A DNA stretch of 64,000 nucleotides from Macrostomum hystrix (GCA_950097015.1 CATNEN010000025.1:5942001-6006000), one strand, 5' to 3'. Positions 24,750 through 36,319 are shown, counted from the first letter of the stretch. Notes: a model not told the origin generated them from the letters alone. Numbers and translations: made by a program.

Positions 24750-24994
24750 GCTACTGACGATACTACTGCTAGTAATATAGCTCACCCGAATGGGCAAGGC
24801 TGGAATGCCATTTTTATTTATTCAGTTAGTTATTCTTTGTTGAAAAATGGAAAATATTAACAATATAATCAACAATAACAGTCGTCATGATTACATGGTG
24901 AAATTTTGTGAGCAGAAAATGTATGCCTATATTGGCGGTTTTTGCCACCTGACACCCGACGAGAATTGTTGATAATCTCGATGATGTCGATGTT

Positions 24995-26260
24995 CCCATT
25001 CACAGAGAATACGGTTCCCGAATAAAAATATCCCATTCACAGAGAATACGGCTCCCGAATAAAAATATCCCATTCACAGAGAATACGGTTCCCGAATAAA
25101 AATATCCCATTCACGGAGAATACGGTTCCCGAATAAAAATATCCCATTCACGGAGAATACGGTTCCCGAATAAAAATACCCCATTCACAGAGAATCCGGT
25201 TCCCGAATAAAAATATCCTATTCACAAAGAATATGTTCCCGAATAAAAATATCCCATTCACAGAGAATCCGGTTCCCGAATAAAAATATCCTATTCACAA
25301 AGAATATGTTCCCGAATAAAAATATCCCATTCACAGAGTATACGGTTCCCGAATAAAAATATCCCATTCACAGAGAATACGGTTCTCGAATAAAAATATC
25401 CCATTCACAGAGAATACGGTTCCCGAATAAAAATATCCCATTCACAGAGAATACGGTTCCCGAATAAAAATATCCCATTCACAGAGAATACGGTTTCCGA
25501 ATAAAAATATCCCATTCACAGAGAATACGGTTCCCGAATAAAAATATCCCATTCACAAAGAATACGGTTCCCGAATAAAAATATCCCATTCACAGAGAAT
25601 ACGGTTCTCGAATAAAAATATCCCATTCACAGAGAATACGGTTCCCGAATAAAAATTATCCCATTCACAGAGAATACGGTTCCCGAATAAAAATATCCCA
25701 TTCACAAAGAATATGTTCCCGAATAAAAATATCCCATTCACAGAGAATACGGTTCCCGAATAAAAATATCCCATTCACGGAGAATACGGTTCCCGAATAA
25801 AAATATCCCATTCACAGAGAATACGGTTCTCGAAAAAAATATCCCATTCACAGAGAATACGGTTCCCGAATAAAAATATCCCATTCACAGAGAATACGGT
25901 TCCCGAATAAAAATATCCCATTCACAGAGAATACGGTTCCCGAATAAAAATATCCCATTCCCATTGAATGTGTTTCCTGAATAAAAATATCCCATTCACA
26001 GAGAATACGGTTCCCGAATAAAAATATCCCATTCACAGTGAATGGAATCTCCGAATAAAAAATTCCCAATCACAGAAACTATTGTATCCGAAAAAATATC
26101 CTATTCACATTGAATGTGTTTCCCGAATAAAAATATCCCATTCACATTAAATGTGTTTCCCGAATAAAAATATCCCATTCACATTGAATGTGTTTCCCGA
26201 ATAAAAATATCCCATTCACATTGAATGTGTTTCCCGAATAATAATTTTCAAATGGGGTTC
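24995..26260. repeat. 37-bp minisatellite, about 34 copies
   Basis: The unit contains cccattcacagagaatacgg and then ttcccgaataaaaatat. Each unit holds AATAAA on the plus strand. Unit variants become more diverged at the right end (cacattgaatgtgtttcccg). It lies upstream of the LicD-like gene. Confidence 0.95.
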
Positions 26261-27022
26261 CCGAATATAAATATCTTACTCTCACTATTTCACTGCGATT
26301 GAGATAATTAAAAAGAAATATAATTTCTATTTTAATCATTATCCTTTCTACTGAACCAATGATCCTGATAAAAGTTCATTTCTACTTGCACTAACAGAAA
26401 AAAATAACAGAAAAAACAAGAAGTAAGTCTGGGACACTTAGGCTTGCAAATTAATGCAGACAAAATTGAAACACGGACTAATTTTTTTATTGATACTTTT
26501 TACAGTCAATGCCTTCAATGGTTGACAGTGTATTAAGTTGGATATCGTTTAATTTATATTTATTAGTTCAAGCACATATACTAACACACACTTAAACGCA
26601 TGCATTTGCCAGAAACCCGGACAAACTATAATGCGCATATTATTTCTTGATACTACTCATGTCAGGCAGTAGTGCATGGTGACAGTAGGTCACCATAATA
26701 TGTTTTTATATTGGCCTGGACACAACTAATGCTGGAATTATTGCTTACAGAAAACAATATTAATGGGTCAGAAAATGGAGACAACTGGTAATTTGACATG
26801 AATTATGACGACCAACTTTAGAAATTAATAAGCAAACAAGCAGACAGAGTTTTTATTCATCATTTTTTATTTCTTACTTTTTCAAATATTTTTTGTGCGT
26901 TATAATCGTCTGGCAGTTGTTGTTTTGCTTTTTCCAAATCACGCACTTCAGTTTATATTTTTTATTATTTTTTTCTTCTTTTTTTTTATTTTTTTCCTCT
27001 GTGTCCGCTTTGAAATTGCGCG
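26261..27022. other. 3' flank of PABPN1, no gene seen
   Basis: AT-rich sequence with long T runs at 26940-27000, expected to contain the PABPN1 3' UTR (minus strand). No other exon is recognised. Confidence 0.5.
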
Positions 27023-30000
27023 TCAGTAGGGCGCGTACCAGTAAGGAGGTGGTCGACGTCTGCAACAATCGATTAGCAATTCAATTATAATAATCATTAC
27101 TCATGCGCATGTTACAGAAAATACTAATTAAATGCCAATTTACCGCAAATACTCGAATAAGTAAGCACATACTATATGTCCAGTAAATATATATTAAATA
27201 ATAATGCAATAATGCTGATGCACTAGACAAGCACAGGTTTTGCATTTGCATGATTGATAGAATCTAGATCTTGATTGATAGACTATATCTTGATTGATAG
27301 AATCTGGATCTTGATTGATAGACTCTATATCTTGATTGATAGAATCTATATATTGATTGATAGAATCTAGATCTTGATTGATAGACTCTATATCTTGATT
27401 GATAGACTCTATATCTTGATTGATAGAATCTATATCTTGATTGATAGAATCTGAATCTTGATTGATAGAATCTGGATCTTGATTAATAGAATCTGGATCT
27501 TGATTGATAGACTCTATATATTGATTGATAGAATCTAGATCTTGATTGATAGACTCTATATCTTGATTGATAGACTCTATATCTTGATTGATAGAATCTA
27601 TATCTTGATTGATAGAATCAGAATCTTGATTGATAGAATCTGGATCTTGATTGATAGAATCTGGATCTTGATTAATAGAATCTGGATCTTGATTGATAGA
27701 CTCTAGATCTTGATTGATAGAATCTAAATCGTGATTGATAGACAATTAGATAGATGAAATCTACGCTCGTAGACCGTGGAATATAGAATATAGATTTCAA
27801 GTACTAAAACTAGATAATGTTATCAATAAAGATCTAGATTCTGAAAGTGTTCTCCCAATACTGAAAGCCATCAATCTAGCCAAGCGGCTGTACCTGAATC
27901 CGCGCACACCCCTTGGAGCCATCGCTGCGCCGTACATTCTGGCCATGCGGCCGCGGAAGCGACCCCTCGGCGGCCTATTAGTGATGGACATGCCTGGCGT
28001 GTTGGTCCTCTTTGGCATCACCTTCAGTGACCGACTGCGGAATTGACTCTCGTCTAGGGCCAAGGCCGCCTCAACAGAGTCCTTCTCGGCGAATTCAACG
28101 TAGGCAAAGCCTTTGGGCTGGCCTGAGAGCGAATGGGAAATAAAAAAATACGCGTCAATTGTAGCGACGATATCGACGTGTCGTACACTTTGCGCCCTTG
28201 AGGGCCAAGCATCAATGCACAGTGAAAGTGTACACCGCCTGACAATGAGAAAGTCAGGGCAGATGTACACGGAATGGGCAGAATTGCCTCCTCGATGGCT
28301 GCGGGTCAAGTGTCACCAAGTGATGTGCCATTGCCCGCAGCTCTCTTGCAATTATAATTACTATTATTAGGACAGAGACTGCGGAAAAATCGGCAATATA
28401 CAGAGACTGTGGCGAAATCGGCGATCCACAAAGACAGAGACTGACAAATCAGTGATCCACAAAGACAGAGACTGTGGCAAATCAGTGTTCCACAAAGACA
28501 GAGACTGTGGCAAATCAGTGATCCACAAAGACAGAGACTGTGGCAAATCAGTGATCCACAAAGACAGAGACAGTGACGAAATCGGCGATCCACAAAGACA
28601 GAGACTGTGACGAAATCGGCGATCCACAAAGACAGAGACAGTGACGAAATCGGCGATCCACAAAGACAGAGACTGTGACAAATCAGTGATCCACAAAGAC
28701 AGAGACTGTGGCGAAATCGGCGATCCACAAAGACAGAGACTGTGACAAATCAGTGATCCACAAAGACAGAGACTGTGGCAAATCAGTGATCCACAAAGAC
28801 AGAGACAGTGACGAAATCGGCGATCCACAAAGACAGAGACTGTGGCAAATCAGTGATCCACAAAGACAGAGACTGTGGCAAATCAGTGATCCACAAAGAC
28901 AGAGACAGTGACGAAATCGGCGATCCACAAAGACAGAGACTGTGACAAATCAGTGATCCACAAAGACAGAGACAGTGACGAAATCGGCGATCCACAAAGA
29001 CAGAGACTGTGACGAAATCGGCGATCCACAAAGACAGAGACTGTGGCGAAATCGGGGATCCACAAAGACAGAGACTGTGGCGAAATCGGCGATCCACAAA
29101 GACAGAGACTGTGGCGAAATCGGGGATCCACAAAGACAGAGACTGTGACGAAATCGGCGATCCACAAAGACAGAGACTGTGACGAAATCGGCGATCCACA
29201 AAGACAGAGACTGTGGCGAAATCGAGGATCCACAAAGACAGAGACTGAGTGGCGAAATCGGTGATCCACAAAGACAGAGACTGAGTGGCGAAATCGGGGA
29301 TCCACAAAGACAGAGACTGTGGCGAAATCGGGGATACACAAAGACAGAGACAGTGACGAAATCGGCGATCCACAAAGACAGAGACTGTGGCAAATCAGTG
29401 ATCCACAAAGACAGAGACTGTGGCAAATCAGTGATCCACAAAGACAGAGACAGTGACGAAATCGGCGATCCACAAAGACAGAGACTGTGACAAATCAGTG
29501 ATCCACAAAGACAGAGACAGTGACGAAATCGGCGATCCACAAAGACAGAGACTGTGACGAAATCGGCGATCCACAAAGACAGAGACTGTGGCGAAATCGG
29601 GGATCCACAAAGACAGAGACTGTGGCGAAATCGGCGATCCACAAAGACAGAGACTGTGGCGAAATCGGGGATCCACAAAGACAGAGACTGTGACGAAATC
29701 GGCGATCCACAAAGACAGAGACTGTGACGAAATCGGCGATCCACAAAGACAGAGACTGTGGCGAAATCGAGGATCCACAAAGACAGAGACTGAGTGGCGA
29801 AATCGGTGATCCACAAAGACAGAGACTGAGTGGCGAAATCGGGGATCCACAAAGACAGAGACTGTGGCGAAATCGGGGATACACAAAGACAGAGACTGTG
29901 ACGAAATCGGGGATCCACAAAGACAGAGACTGTGGCGAAATCGGCGATCCACAAAGAGAGAGACTGTGACGAAATCGGCGATCCACAAAGACAGAGACTG

Positions 30001-30662
30001 TGGCAAATCAGTGATCCACAAAGACAGAGACAGTGACGAAATCGGCGATCCACAAAGAGAGAGACTGAGTGACGAAATCGGCGATCCACAAAGACAGAGA
30101 CTGTGACAAATCAGTGACTGTGACGAAATCGGTGACGAACCGATGACGAACACAAAGACAGACAGTGACGAAATCGGTGACGAACCGATGACGAACACAA
30201 AGACAGACTGTGGCGAAATCGGCGATCCACCAGCCCCTCGACTGTACCTGTGTATTTGTTGCACAGAATCGTGATCCTATTAATAGCGCCACAGGAATGG
30301 AAATGAGTCTCCAACTCTTCGGCCGTAGCACCGTAATCCACGTTGCCAACGTAAACAGATCGCGAGTCTGTGTCCAGGCGCTCTTCGTCTGTTAGGACAG
30401 CGGTTGGCATGGCAACAGAAGAGCCGGCCATCGGCTTCTCCATATCGGATTGCATCATGCGGAGTCTCTCAGCTTCGGCTTCCATTTCGCGCACCTTTTG
30501 CCGGATGCTCTCCAGCTCCGGATCGTCCTGAATGTCGGCGTCTTCCTCGGACTGTCCGCCGGCGGCGGCCGAGGAGGCGGCGGCGCCGCTAGAGTTCTGA
30601 TGCCGCTGCTGATGTTCATCATCAAATTCGCTGGAGTTCTCGTCAAATAGCAAATCGGCCAT
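27023..30662 (-). CDS. PABPN1: Nuclear poly(A)-binding protein (PABPN1)
   Basis: Three exons on the minus strand: 30248-30662, 27894-28122 and a 37-nt last exon at 27023-27059. Phases 1 and 2 agree, giving 226 aa, the size of fly Pabp2. The order is: acidic N-terminus ([16 protein letters not shown]), coiled coil ([17 protein letters not shown]), and an RRM with RNP2 VYVGNVDYG and RNP1 KGFAYVEF. Then come ALDES and [11 protein letters not shown], an Arg/Gly-rich tail ([11 protein letters not shown]), and the conserved end PPPYWYAPY, matching the WYSPY end of vertebrate PABPN1. It binds growing poly(A) tails in the nucleus, stimulates poly(A) polymerase and sets tail length. There is no long N-terminal polyalanine, only three-residue runs. 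Both introns hold large minisatellites. A tttgtctcag acceptor ends 2 nt before the ATG, pointing to trans-splicing. Confidence 0.96.
27245..27745. repeat. 21-bp minisatellite in PABPN1 intron 2
   Basis: The unit is cttgattgatagaatctgga plus t, with tctata/tctaga variants, about 24 copies. The minus strand reads as an apparent Asp/Ser/Ile/Asn/Gln repeat peptide, which is spurious. Confidence 0.95.
28177..28287 (+). mobile_element. 5'-truncated SINE copy in PABPN1 intron 1
   Basis: It shares with the reverse complement of 34641-34795 the blocks gcccttgagggccaa, gtgtacac, tgagaaagtcagggcagatg and aatgggcagaattg, in the same order. It lacks the tRNA-like head and a GT-rich stretch of about 58 bp present in the other copy. 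Confidence 0.85.
28370..30225. repeat. 33/34-bp minisatellite in PABPN1 intron 1
   Basis: The unit contains gatccacaaagacagagact. Alternating versions gacgaaatcggc and gcaaatcagt give 33- and 34-bp forms. A block of about 545 bp is repeated (29140-29350 resembles 29685-29895). The right end degenerates to gacgaaatcggtgacgaacc. The array reaches within about 25 bp of the donor of exon 1. Confidence 0.95.
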
Positions 30663-30829
30663 GGCTGAGACAAATTTAAGAAGGCTTTATTCAGTTTGGG
30701 CAACTTTTTCAGAAAGGGATTTTAGATGTTAAATTTTACAAAATCCCTATTTAGGGATCAAATGACAGCAGAAACTTCTAAACACCAAGGATTTAAAGCA
30801 ATCCCATTTCCCAGATTTATTATGCTAAA

Positions 30830-33150
30830 TCTACCAGATAGGATTCTATTTCTACGAGATGGGATTCTTAATTTAGCAAATGGGATTCTAATCCCACCAG
30901 ATGGGATTCTAAATCTACCAGATGGGATTCTAATCCTACCATATGGGATTCTGATTCTACCAGATGGGATTCTAAATCTACCAGATGGGATTCTTAATCT
31001 AGCAAATGGGATTCTAATCCCACCAGATGGGATTCTAAATCTACCAGATGGGATTCTAATCCTACCAGATGGGATGCTGAATCTACTAGATGGGATTCTA
31101 ATTCTACCAGATGGGATTATAATTCTACCATATGGGATTCTGTATCTACCAGATAAGATTCTAAATCTACCAGATGGGATTCTAAATCAACCAGAAGGGA
31201 TGCTAAATCTACCAGATGGGATTCTAAATCTACCAGATGGGATGCTGAATCTACTAGATGGGATTCTAAATCTACCAGATGGGATTCTAAATCTACCAGA
31301 TGGGATTCTAAATCTACCAGAGGGGATTCGGAAGCTACCAGAAGGGATTCGGAGGCTACCAGAGGGGATTCGAAAGCTACCAGAGGGGATTCGGAAGCTA
31401 CCAGAGGGGATTCGGAAGCTACCAGAGGGGATTCGGAAGCTACCAGAGGGGATTCGAAAGCTACAAGAGGGGATTCGAAAGCTACCAGAGGGGATTCGGA
31501 AGCTACCAGAGGGGATTCGAAAGCTACAAGAGGGGATTCGGAAGCTACCAGAGGGGATTCGGAAGCTACCAGAGGGGATTCGGAAGCTACTAGAGGGGAT
31601 TCGAAAGCTACCAGAGGGGATTCGGAAGCTACCAGAGGGGATTCGGAAGCTACCAGAGGGGATTCGAAAGCTACAAGAGGGGATTCGAAAGCTACCAGAG
31701 GGGATTCGGAAGCTACTAGAGGGGATTCGGAAGCTACCAGAGGGGATTCGGAAGCTACCAGAGGGGATTCGGAAGCTACCAGAGGGGATTCGGAAGCTAC
31801 CAGAGGGGATTCGGAAGCTACCAGAGGGGATTCTGAAGCTACCAGAGGGGATTCGGAAGCTACCAGAGGGGATTCGGAAGCTACTAGAGGGGATTCGAAA
31901 GCTACAAGAGGGGATTCGAAAGCTACCAGAGGGGATTCGGAAGCTACTAGAGGGGATTCGGAAGCTACCAGAGGGGATTCTGAAGCTACCAGAGGGGATT
32001 CGGAAGCTACCAGAGGGGATTCGAAAGCTACAAGAGGGGATTCGAAAGCTACCAGAGGGGATTCGGAAGCTACCAGAGGGGATTCGGAAGCTACCAGAGG
32101 GGATTCGGAAGCTACCAGAGGGGATTCGGAAGCTACTAGAGGGGATTCAGAAGCTACAAGAGGGGATTCGAAAGCTACCAGAGGGGATTCGAAAGCTACA
32201 AGAGGGGATTCGGAAGCTACTAGAGGGGATTCGGAAGCTACCAGAGGGGATTCGGAAGCTACCAGAGGGGATTCGGAAGCTACTAGAGGGGATTCGAAAG
32301 CTACCAGAGGGGATTCGGAAGCTACTAGAGGGGATTCGGAAGCTACCAGAGGGGATTCTGAAGCTACCAGAGGGGATTCGGAAGCTACCAGAGGGGATTC
32401 GAAAGCTACAAGAGGGGATTCGAAAGCTACCAGAGGGGATTCGGAAGCTACCAGAGGGGATTCGGAAGCTACCAGAGGGGATTCGGAAGCTACCAGAGGG
32501 GATTCGGAAGCTACTAGAGGGGATTCAGAAGCTACAAGAGGGGATTCGAAAGCTACCAGAGGGGATTCGAAAGCTACAAGAGGGGATTCGGAAGCTACTA
32601 GAGGGGATTCGGAAGCTACCAGAGGGGATTCGGAAGCTACCAGAGGGGATTCGGAAGCTACTAGAGGGGATTCGAAAGCTACAAGAGGGGATTCGAAAGC
32701 TACCAGAGGGGATTCAGAAGCTACCAGAGGGGATTCGGAAGCTACCAGAGGGGATTCAGAAGCTACCAGAGGGGATTCGGAAGCTACCAGAGGGGATTCG
32801 GAAGCTACTAGAGGGGATTCGGAAGCTACTAGAGGGGATTCGGAAACTACTAGAGGGGATTCTAATCCTACCAGATGGGATTCTGATTCTACCAGATGGG
32901 ATGCTGAATCTACCAGAGGGGATTCGGAAGCTACCAGAGGGGATTCGGAAGCTACCAGAGGGGATTCGGAAGCTACCAGAGGGGATTCAGAAGCTACCAG
33001 AGGGGATTCGGATGCTACTAGAGGGGATTCGGAAGCTACCAGAGGGGATTCGGATGCTACTAGAGGGGATTCGGAAGCTACCAGAGGGGATTCGGAAGCT
33101 ACTAGAGGGGATTCGAAAGCTACAAGAGGGGATTCGAAAGCTACAAGATG
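30830..33150. repeat. 21-bp minisatellite, about 110 copies, upstream of PABPN1
   Basis: The unit is gggattcggaagctaccaga plus g; at the left end it is gggattctaaatctaccaga plus t. Because 21 is divisible by 3, it opens 819 codons on the plus strand and 699 on the minus strand. Variation among units falls mostly at second codon positions of the plus frame (CCA/CTA/CAA, CGG/CTG/CAG), which argues against a protein under selection. A block of about 378 bp (18 units) is repeated, for example 32135-32200 and 32513-32578. Confidence 0.93.
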
Positions 33151-33866
33151 GCATAAAGAATATACCAAGTGGAAAAAGACAGTAGCTTTGAGAATACTCC
33201 AAATGGACTCAAGCAAATCCTTTCTCAGGATGTTGTATCTGAGGGTTAGACAAACTTTCTAAACTAATTAAATTACCAAAAAAGAGAAGTCAATCAAGTC
33301 AAACAAAACTCTTTAGAGAGCATTTGAATAACGAGAGCCAAATTGCACAAAGTCTTAGAGGCTGGAAGTGTGGGTCGAAGCTGTATTTAATGCAAAAAAT
33401 TAGTAAATAGCGAGTGGACTCATTTTTCGACAATTTTTTTAACTGATAAAAAAGCAACACTTGTTTAAGAAATCATTGGTCTAGCACAAGCAGGGTAATT
33501 ATAATAAATAAGCTTAAAGAAGGAAAAGAATTGAACAAGTTCATAAAATGCATTGCAGAGCTTATATCAGAGAAAAATATTTACCAGGATTCTCGCTTAT
33601 TAATCTGTACAATTGCAGACTGGATTACCAATAAAAATTTGGCATTTGGAAAAACTTACCTGCTATTAATAAATAAATATGTAAATCGATTTTTATTTGA
33701 GAAGGAAAAACTGAAAATGCCTTTTTTATTATTATTATTACTATATTTTTATTATTACAAACGCACATAGATAAGGTACATTATAAACGACGCATTGCAT
33801 TGCCTAGTCGGGAAAGTACACAAACAAAAGTACACAGCGAGTCGCCGCTAGTCGATGCCGATTCGC
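33151..33866. other. Intergenic, no gene seen
   Basis: AT-rich. It contains the 3' flank of the KEN-box gene. No repeat or exon is recognised. Confidence 0.5.
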
Positions 33867-34490
33867 TCACAGAATCCGATCGATATCGAAACAGATGGCC
33901 ACCCGATCTTCGTCCAGGTTGTCGGAGTCGCAATCAAAGAAGTCTTCATCGTCGGTGTCGACTCCTAAGCCGCAGCCGGCCGGATGTCGGCGACGACGCC
34001 GAGTGGGCGACTCCTCCCAGGGATGATCGCCGGGCGATGATGGCGGCGACGGCGAAGCGGACATCGAAGGAGGCGGCGGCACATTCTCTTTGTTGTCGTA
34101 TCGATTGATAGCGTCGGCGGTTGCTAAGCGACCGCGAAACGGCAGGCCCGAGCCGCCGTCGCCGCATCCGATGCGCTTTAGCAGGCGCAGGAAATCCGCG
34201 GTGTCTGGCAGGAACTCCCATTCGAACGGCGCCTCGTAGGCTGACGGCGGCGGTGGCGGCTTCTCGATTGGATCAACAGTTGGGACAGCGGCAGGCTTCA
34301 CAATTACGGCGGGCGGAGCGGCTGAGTTCATTGGGGCCTTGAAAATATTCTCATTTTGGTTGCTAAGCAACGACAAGCCAGTGCGCGGCGTCCTTGGCGG
34401 CGATAGGCGCTGCTGCTGCTGAAAGATTTTAGCCCGCGGCAAACGAGCAGCCGGAGTCCTAACAGCGCCTGGAGCCAGTTGGTGTTCCAT
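33867..34490 (-). CDS. Destruction-box/KEN-box protein of 207 aa, possible cell-cycle regulator
   Basis: A single exon from the ATG at 34490. A cttcccacag acceptor ends 22 nt upstream, suggesting trans-splicing. I do not recognise a family domain. A perfect destruction box RTGLSLLSN is at residues 36-44 and a KEN box (DNKENVPPPP) at 134-136. Both are signals for ubiquitination by the anaphase-promoting complex. Several S/T-P sites (RTPAA, SPPRTPRT, EESPTRR) suit CDK phosphorylation. A compact part, FEWEFLPDTADFLRLLKRIG at about 89-108, could be a short helical binding motif. The C-terminus is strongly acidic (DTDDEDFFDCDSDNLDEDR). A basic N-terminus with destruction box and KEN box plus an acidic C-terminus resembles securin or sororin in layout, but this is inference only. 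There is no signal peptide or membrane segment. Confidence 0.7.
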   Translation of the reverse strand: MEHQLAPGAVRTPAARLPRAKIFQQQQRLSPPRTPRTGLSLLSNQNENIFKAPMNSAAPPAVIVKPAAVPTVDPIEKPPPPPSAYEAPFEWEFLPDTADFLRLLKRIGCGDGGSGLPFRGRLATADAINRYDNKENVPPPPSMSASPSPPSSPGDHPWEESPTRRRRRHPAGCGLGVDTDDEDFFDCDSDNLDEDRVAICFDIDRIL

Positions 34491-34640
34491 GTTGCTAGGC
34501 AAAATCTTCGGGCTGTGGGAAGTGGAAGTTTGAATTGGTTTGAGATTCTAATAGTATAAAAAACTAGGTGTGCCATTATTACAAGTTGTACTATTAAGAG
34601 AAACTAGTTTTGCGGGTTGTTGGCAATGGAACATCATTTG

Positions 34641-34925
34641 CAATTCTGCCCATTTCGCTGACTCTTGAACACACACGCACACAGATACTGTGCCCAGGCA
34701 CACGCTCACACAGGCGTGTACATCTGCCCTGACTTTCTCATCGTCAGGCAGTGTACACTTCACTTTGCTTTGGAGGTTGGCCCTCAAGGGCGTAAATTGC
34801 ACGACAGCCCCCAAACCTTCTCTCCGCAGCTGCGCCCCAAATTAATGTGGCCTCGCCGCGGAATCGAGCTCAGGGACCTTGGCGCAAGAAACAAACGCAT
34901 TAACCGCTCCGCCACCGACCCCCTG
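34641..34925 (-). mobile_element. tRNA-derived SINE, near full length
   Basis: On the minus strand the head has an A box TGGCGGAGCGGTT (34902-34914) and a B box GAGCTCGATTCC (34860-34871), about 30 bp apart as in tRNA genes. A body of about 190 bp follows, shared with 28177-28287. The head has no foldable anticodon arm, so it is a tRNA relic and not a tRNA gene. A GT-rich microsatellite-like stretch sits near its 3' end. Confidence 0.8.
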
Positions 34926-35854
34926 TTTAAAATGCTAGGTAAATCAAAGAATAAATAAACTGAAATATTGGTATCAGGGTTAAAAACAACTTTAACACAT
35001 TTCTAATTGATTTTATTCTGTATTTAGTTTAGTTAATTTTCTTTCAAAACAATGACAATGATAACACTGCCATAACAAAACAGAGCGATAATTTGTTGTG
35101 AAACACTAACGATAACTCAGAAAATTATGTCATAAGTTTTTTAACTAGTGGTGTGTAAAAACCTAAATTTACATTCGAACAAAAAATCAACAGACAAAAC
35201 AACGATTATCAACTAAGTACACAAAGAGGGTCGACGAAAAATACACGGCAAAAAATGTAATAAAAGAGATTGCTTACTGGAGAGAAAAAAATAAGATTGC
35301 TTCACGAGCGGTATAATGTGTGTTTTGGTGTGATAATATTGATAAATTGATTTAGTACTGATTGACGGAATATAGAGGAAAAATGTTATAAGCGTTTGTA
35401 TATATATATATAGAATGTTTTGATTAAATAAACTGTAAATTTAAACACTGGAATATTACATTTTCTAGTTTATTCATATAACAATTCACAATTGGCAGTG
35501 GATTTCGTTTTACTTCAATGTGTAAATATTGTTAGCAGAAGCATCTAAATAGGAATTAAAGGAACATGATTAGTCAGCAAACACCGGTGATAAAAAATTA
35601 AATCTATTGATTTATTAGAAGATAAAATCGGAATTTAAATAGAAACAGTTGTGTTCGCGATGATAGCGGACAAGTCAAATGAGAGAGAATATCATAGTTT
35701 TCAAGTTAATTTCGTGAGTATCAAATGTGAGTAAAAATGATTTACTGAAACAAATAATTAAGGTGTACAAGGCTTGCCTAATTAGTCAATGCTATTGAAA
35801 ATAGATAGTCAACAGGCAGTCCTCATCCACTGAATCCTCAAATAGTTAATCCTG
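34926..35854. other. 3' flank of ADF/cofilin, AT-rich
   Basis: No gene or array is seen. It likely contains the ADF 3' UTR on the minus strand. A short (ta)n run lies at about 35400. Confidence 0.5.
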
Positions 35855-36262
35855 TTAATCCGCCCTAATCTTCTCCCTAATAGCGGTTTCGTCAACTTCG
35901 GACATATCGTTGGCCTGGATTTCCACAACGCCAATTAGTTCCTTCTTGATGGCGTCCTTGGATGAGGCGTACAGCATCTTGTCGCGAGTAGTAGCAGTGT
36001 CAGGTGCCCAGTGAATGAACAACAGTTTGTCTCGCTTAGCACCATCGTCCAGCGTGTATTTGTAGTCATAGACAATGTAGCGGCACTCGTTAGGCGGCAA
36101 GCTTGATTTGAACTCTTCGTAGGTGGCAGTTTCAACAATGCGTTCGGTTTTAATTTCAGATTCGCGTTCAATTTTAAACACCATATAGGCGTACTTGTGG
36201 CCTAGTTTGATTGCTTTGAAATCGTCTTTGACAGTTGGATCGACTGCAACACCGGAAGCCAT
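35855..36262 (-). CDS. ADF/cofilin, actin-depolymerising factor, 135 aa
   Basis: One exon encodes the whole ADF-homology domain at the usual length. It opens MASGVAVD, with the regulatory N-terminal Ser at residue 3. It contains YMVFKIE, CRYIVYDYKY, KLLFIHWAPDTA, the long actin-binding helix region TRDKMLYASSKDAIKKEL and a VEIQANDMSEVD tail. The protein binds G- and F-actin and severs filaments in the cytoplasm, probably controlled by phosphorylation of that Ser. The start is the only good ATG and follows a gatttcag acceptor by 16 nt. In many animals the ADF gene has its first intron next to the ATG; here the acceptor may serve a leader exon or a spliced leader. Confidence 0.95.
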   Translation of the reverse strand: MASGVAVDPTVKDDFKAIKLGHKYAYMVFKIERESEIKTERIVETATYEEFKSSLPPNECRYIVYDYKYTLDDGAKRDKLLFIHWAPDTATTRDKMLYASSKDAIKKELIGVVEIQANDMSEVDETAIREKIRAD

Positions 36263-36275
36263 TGTGCAGTTTTAT

Positions 36276-36319
36276 GTTCTGAAATCTAGAATAAAGTTTA
36301 TCAAGATAATTATCTAGTT
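36276..36319. repeat. 44-bp direct repeat, ADF-proximal copy, includes the acceptor
   Basis: gttctgaaatctagaa ... ataattatctagtt matches 37102-37149 except for a few inserted bases. It contains the minus-strand acceptor used just before the ADF start. Confidence 0.88.

Noticed and set aside
28783-30264. Several long frames (up to 379 codons) of Leu/Ser/Cys-rich repeat peptides on the minus strand
   Set aside because: They lie in PABPN1 intron 1 and are frame readings of the 33/34-bp array.
34860-34914. Functional tRNA gene
   Set aside because: A and B boxes are present, but no anticodon arm or acceptor stem can be folded; it is the head of a SINE.
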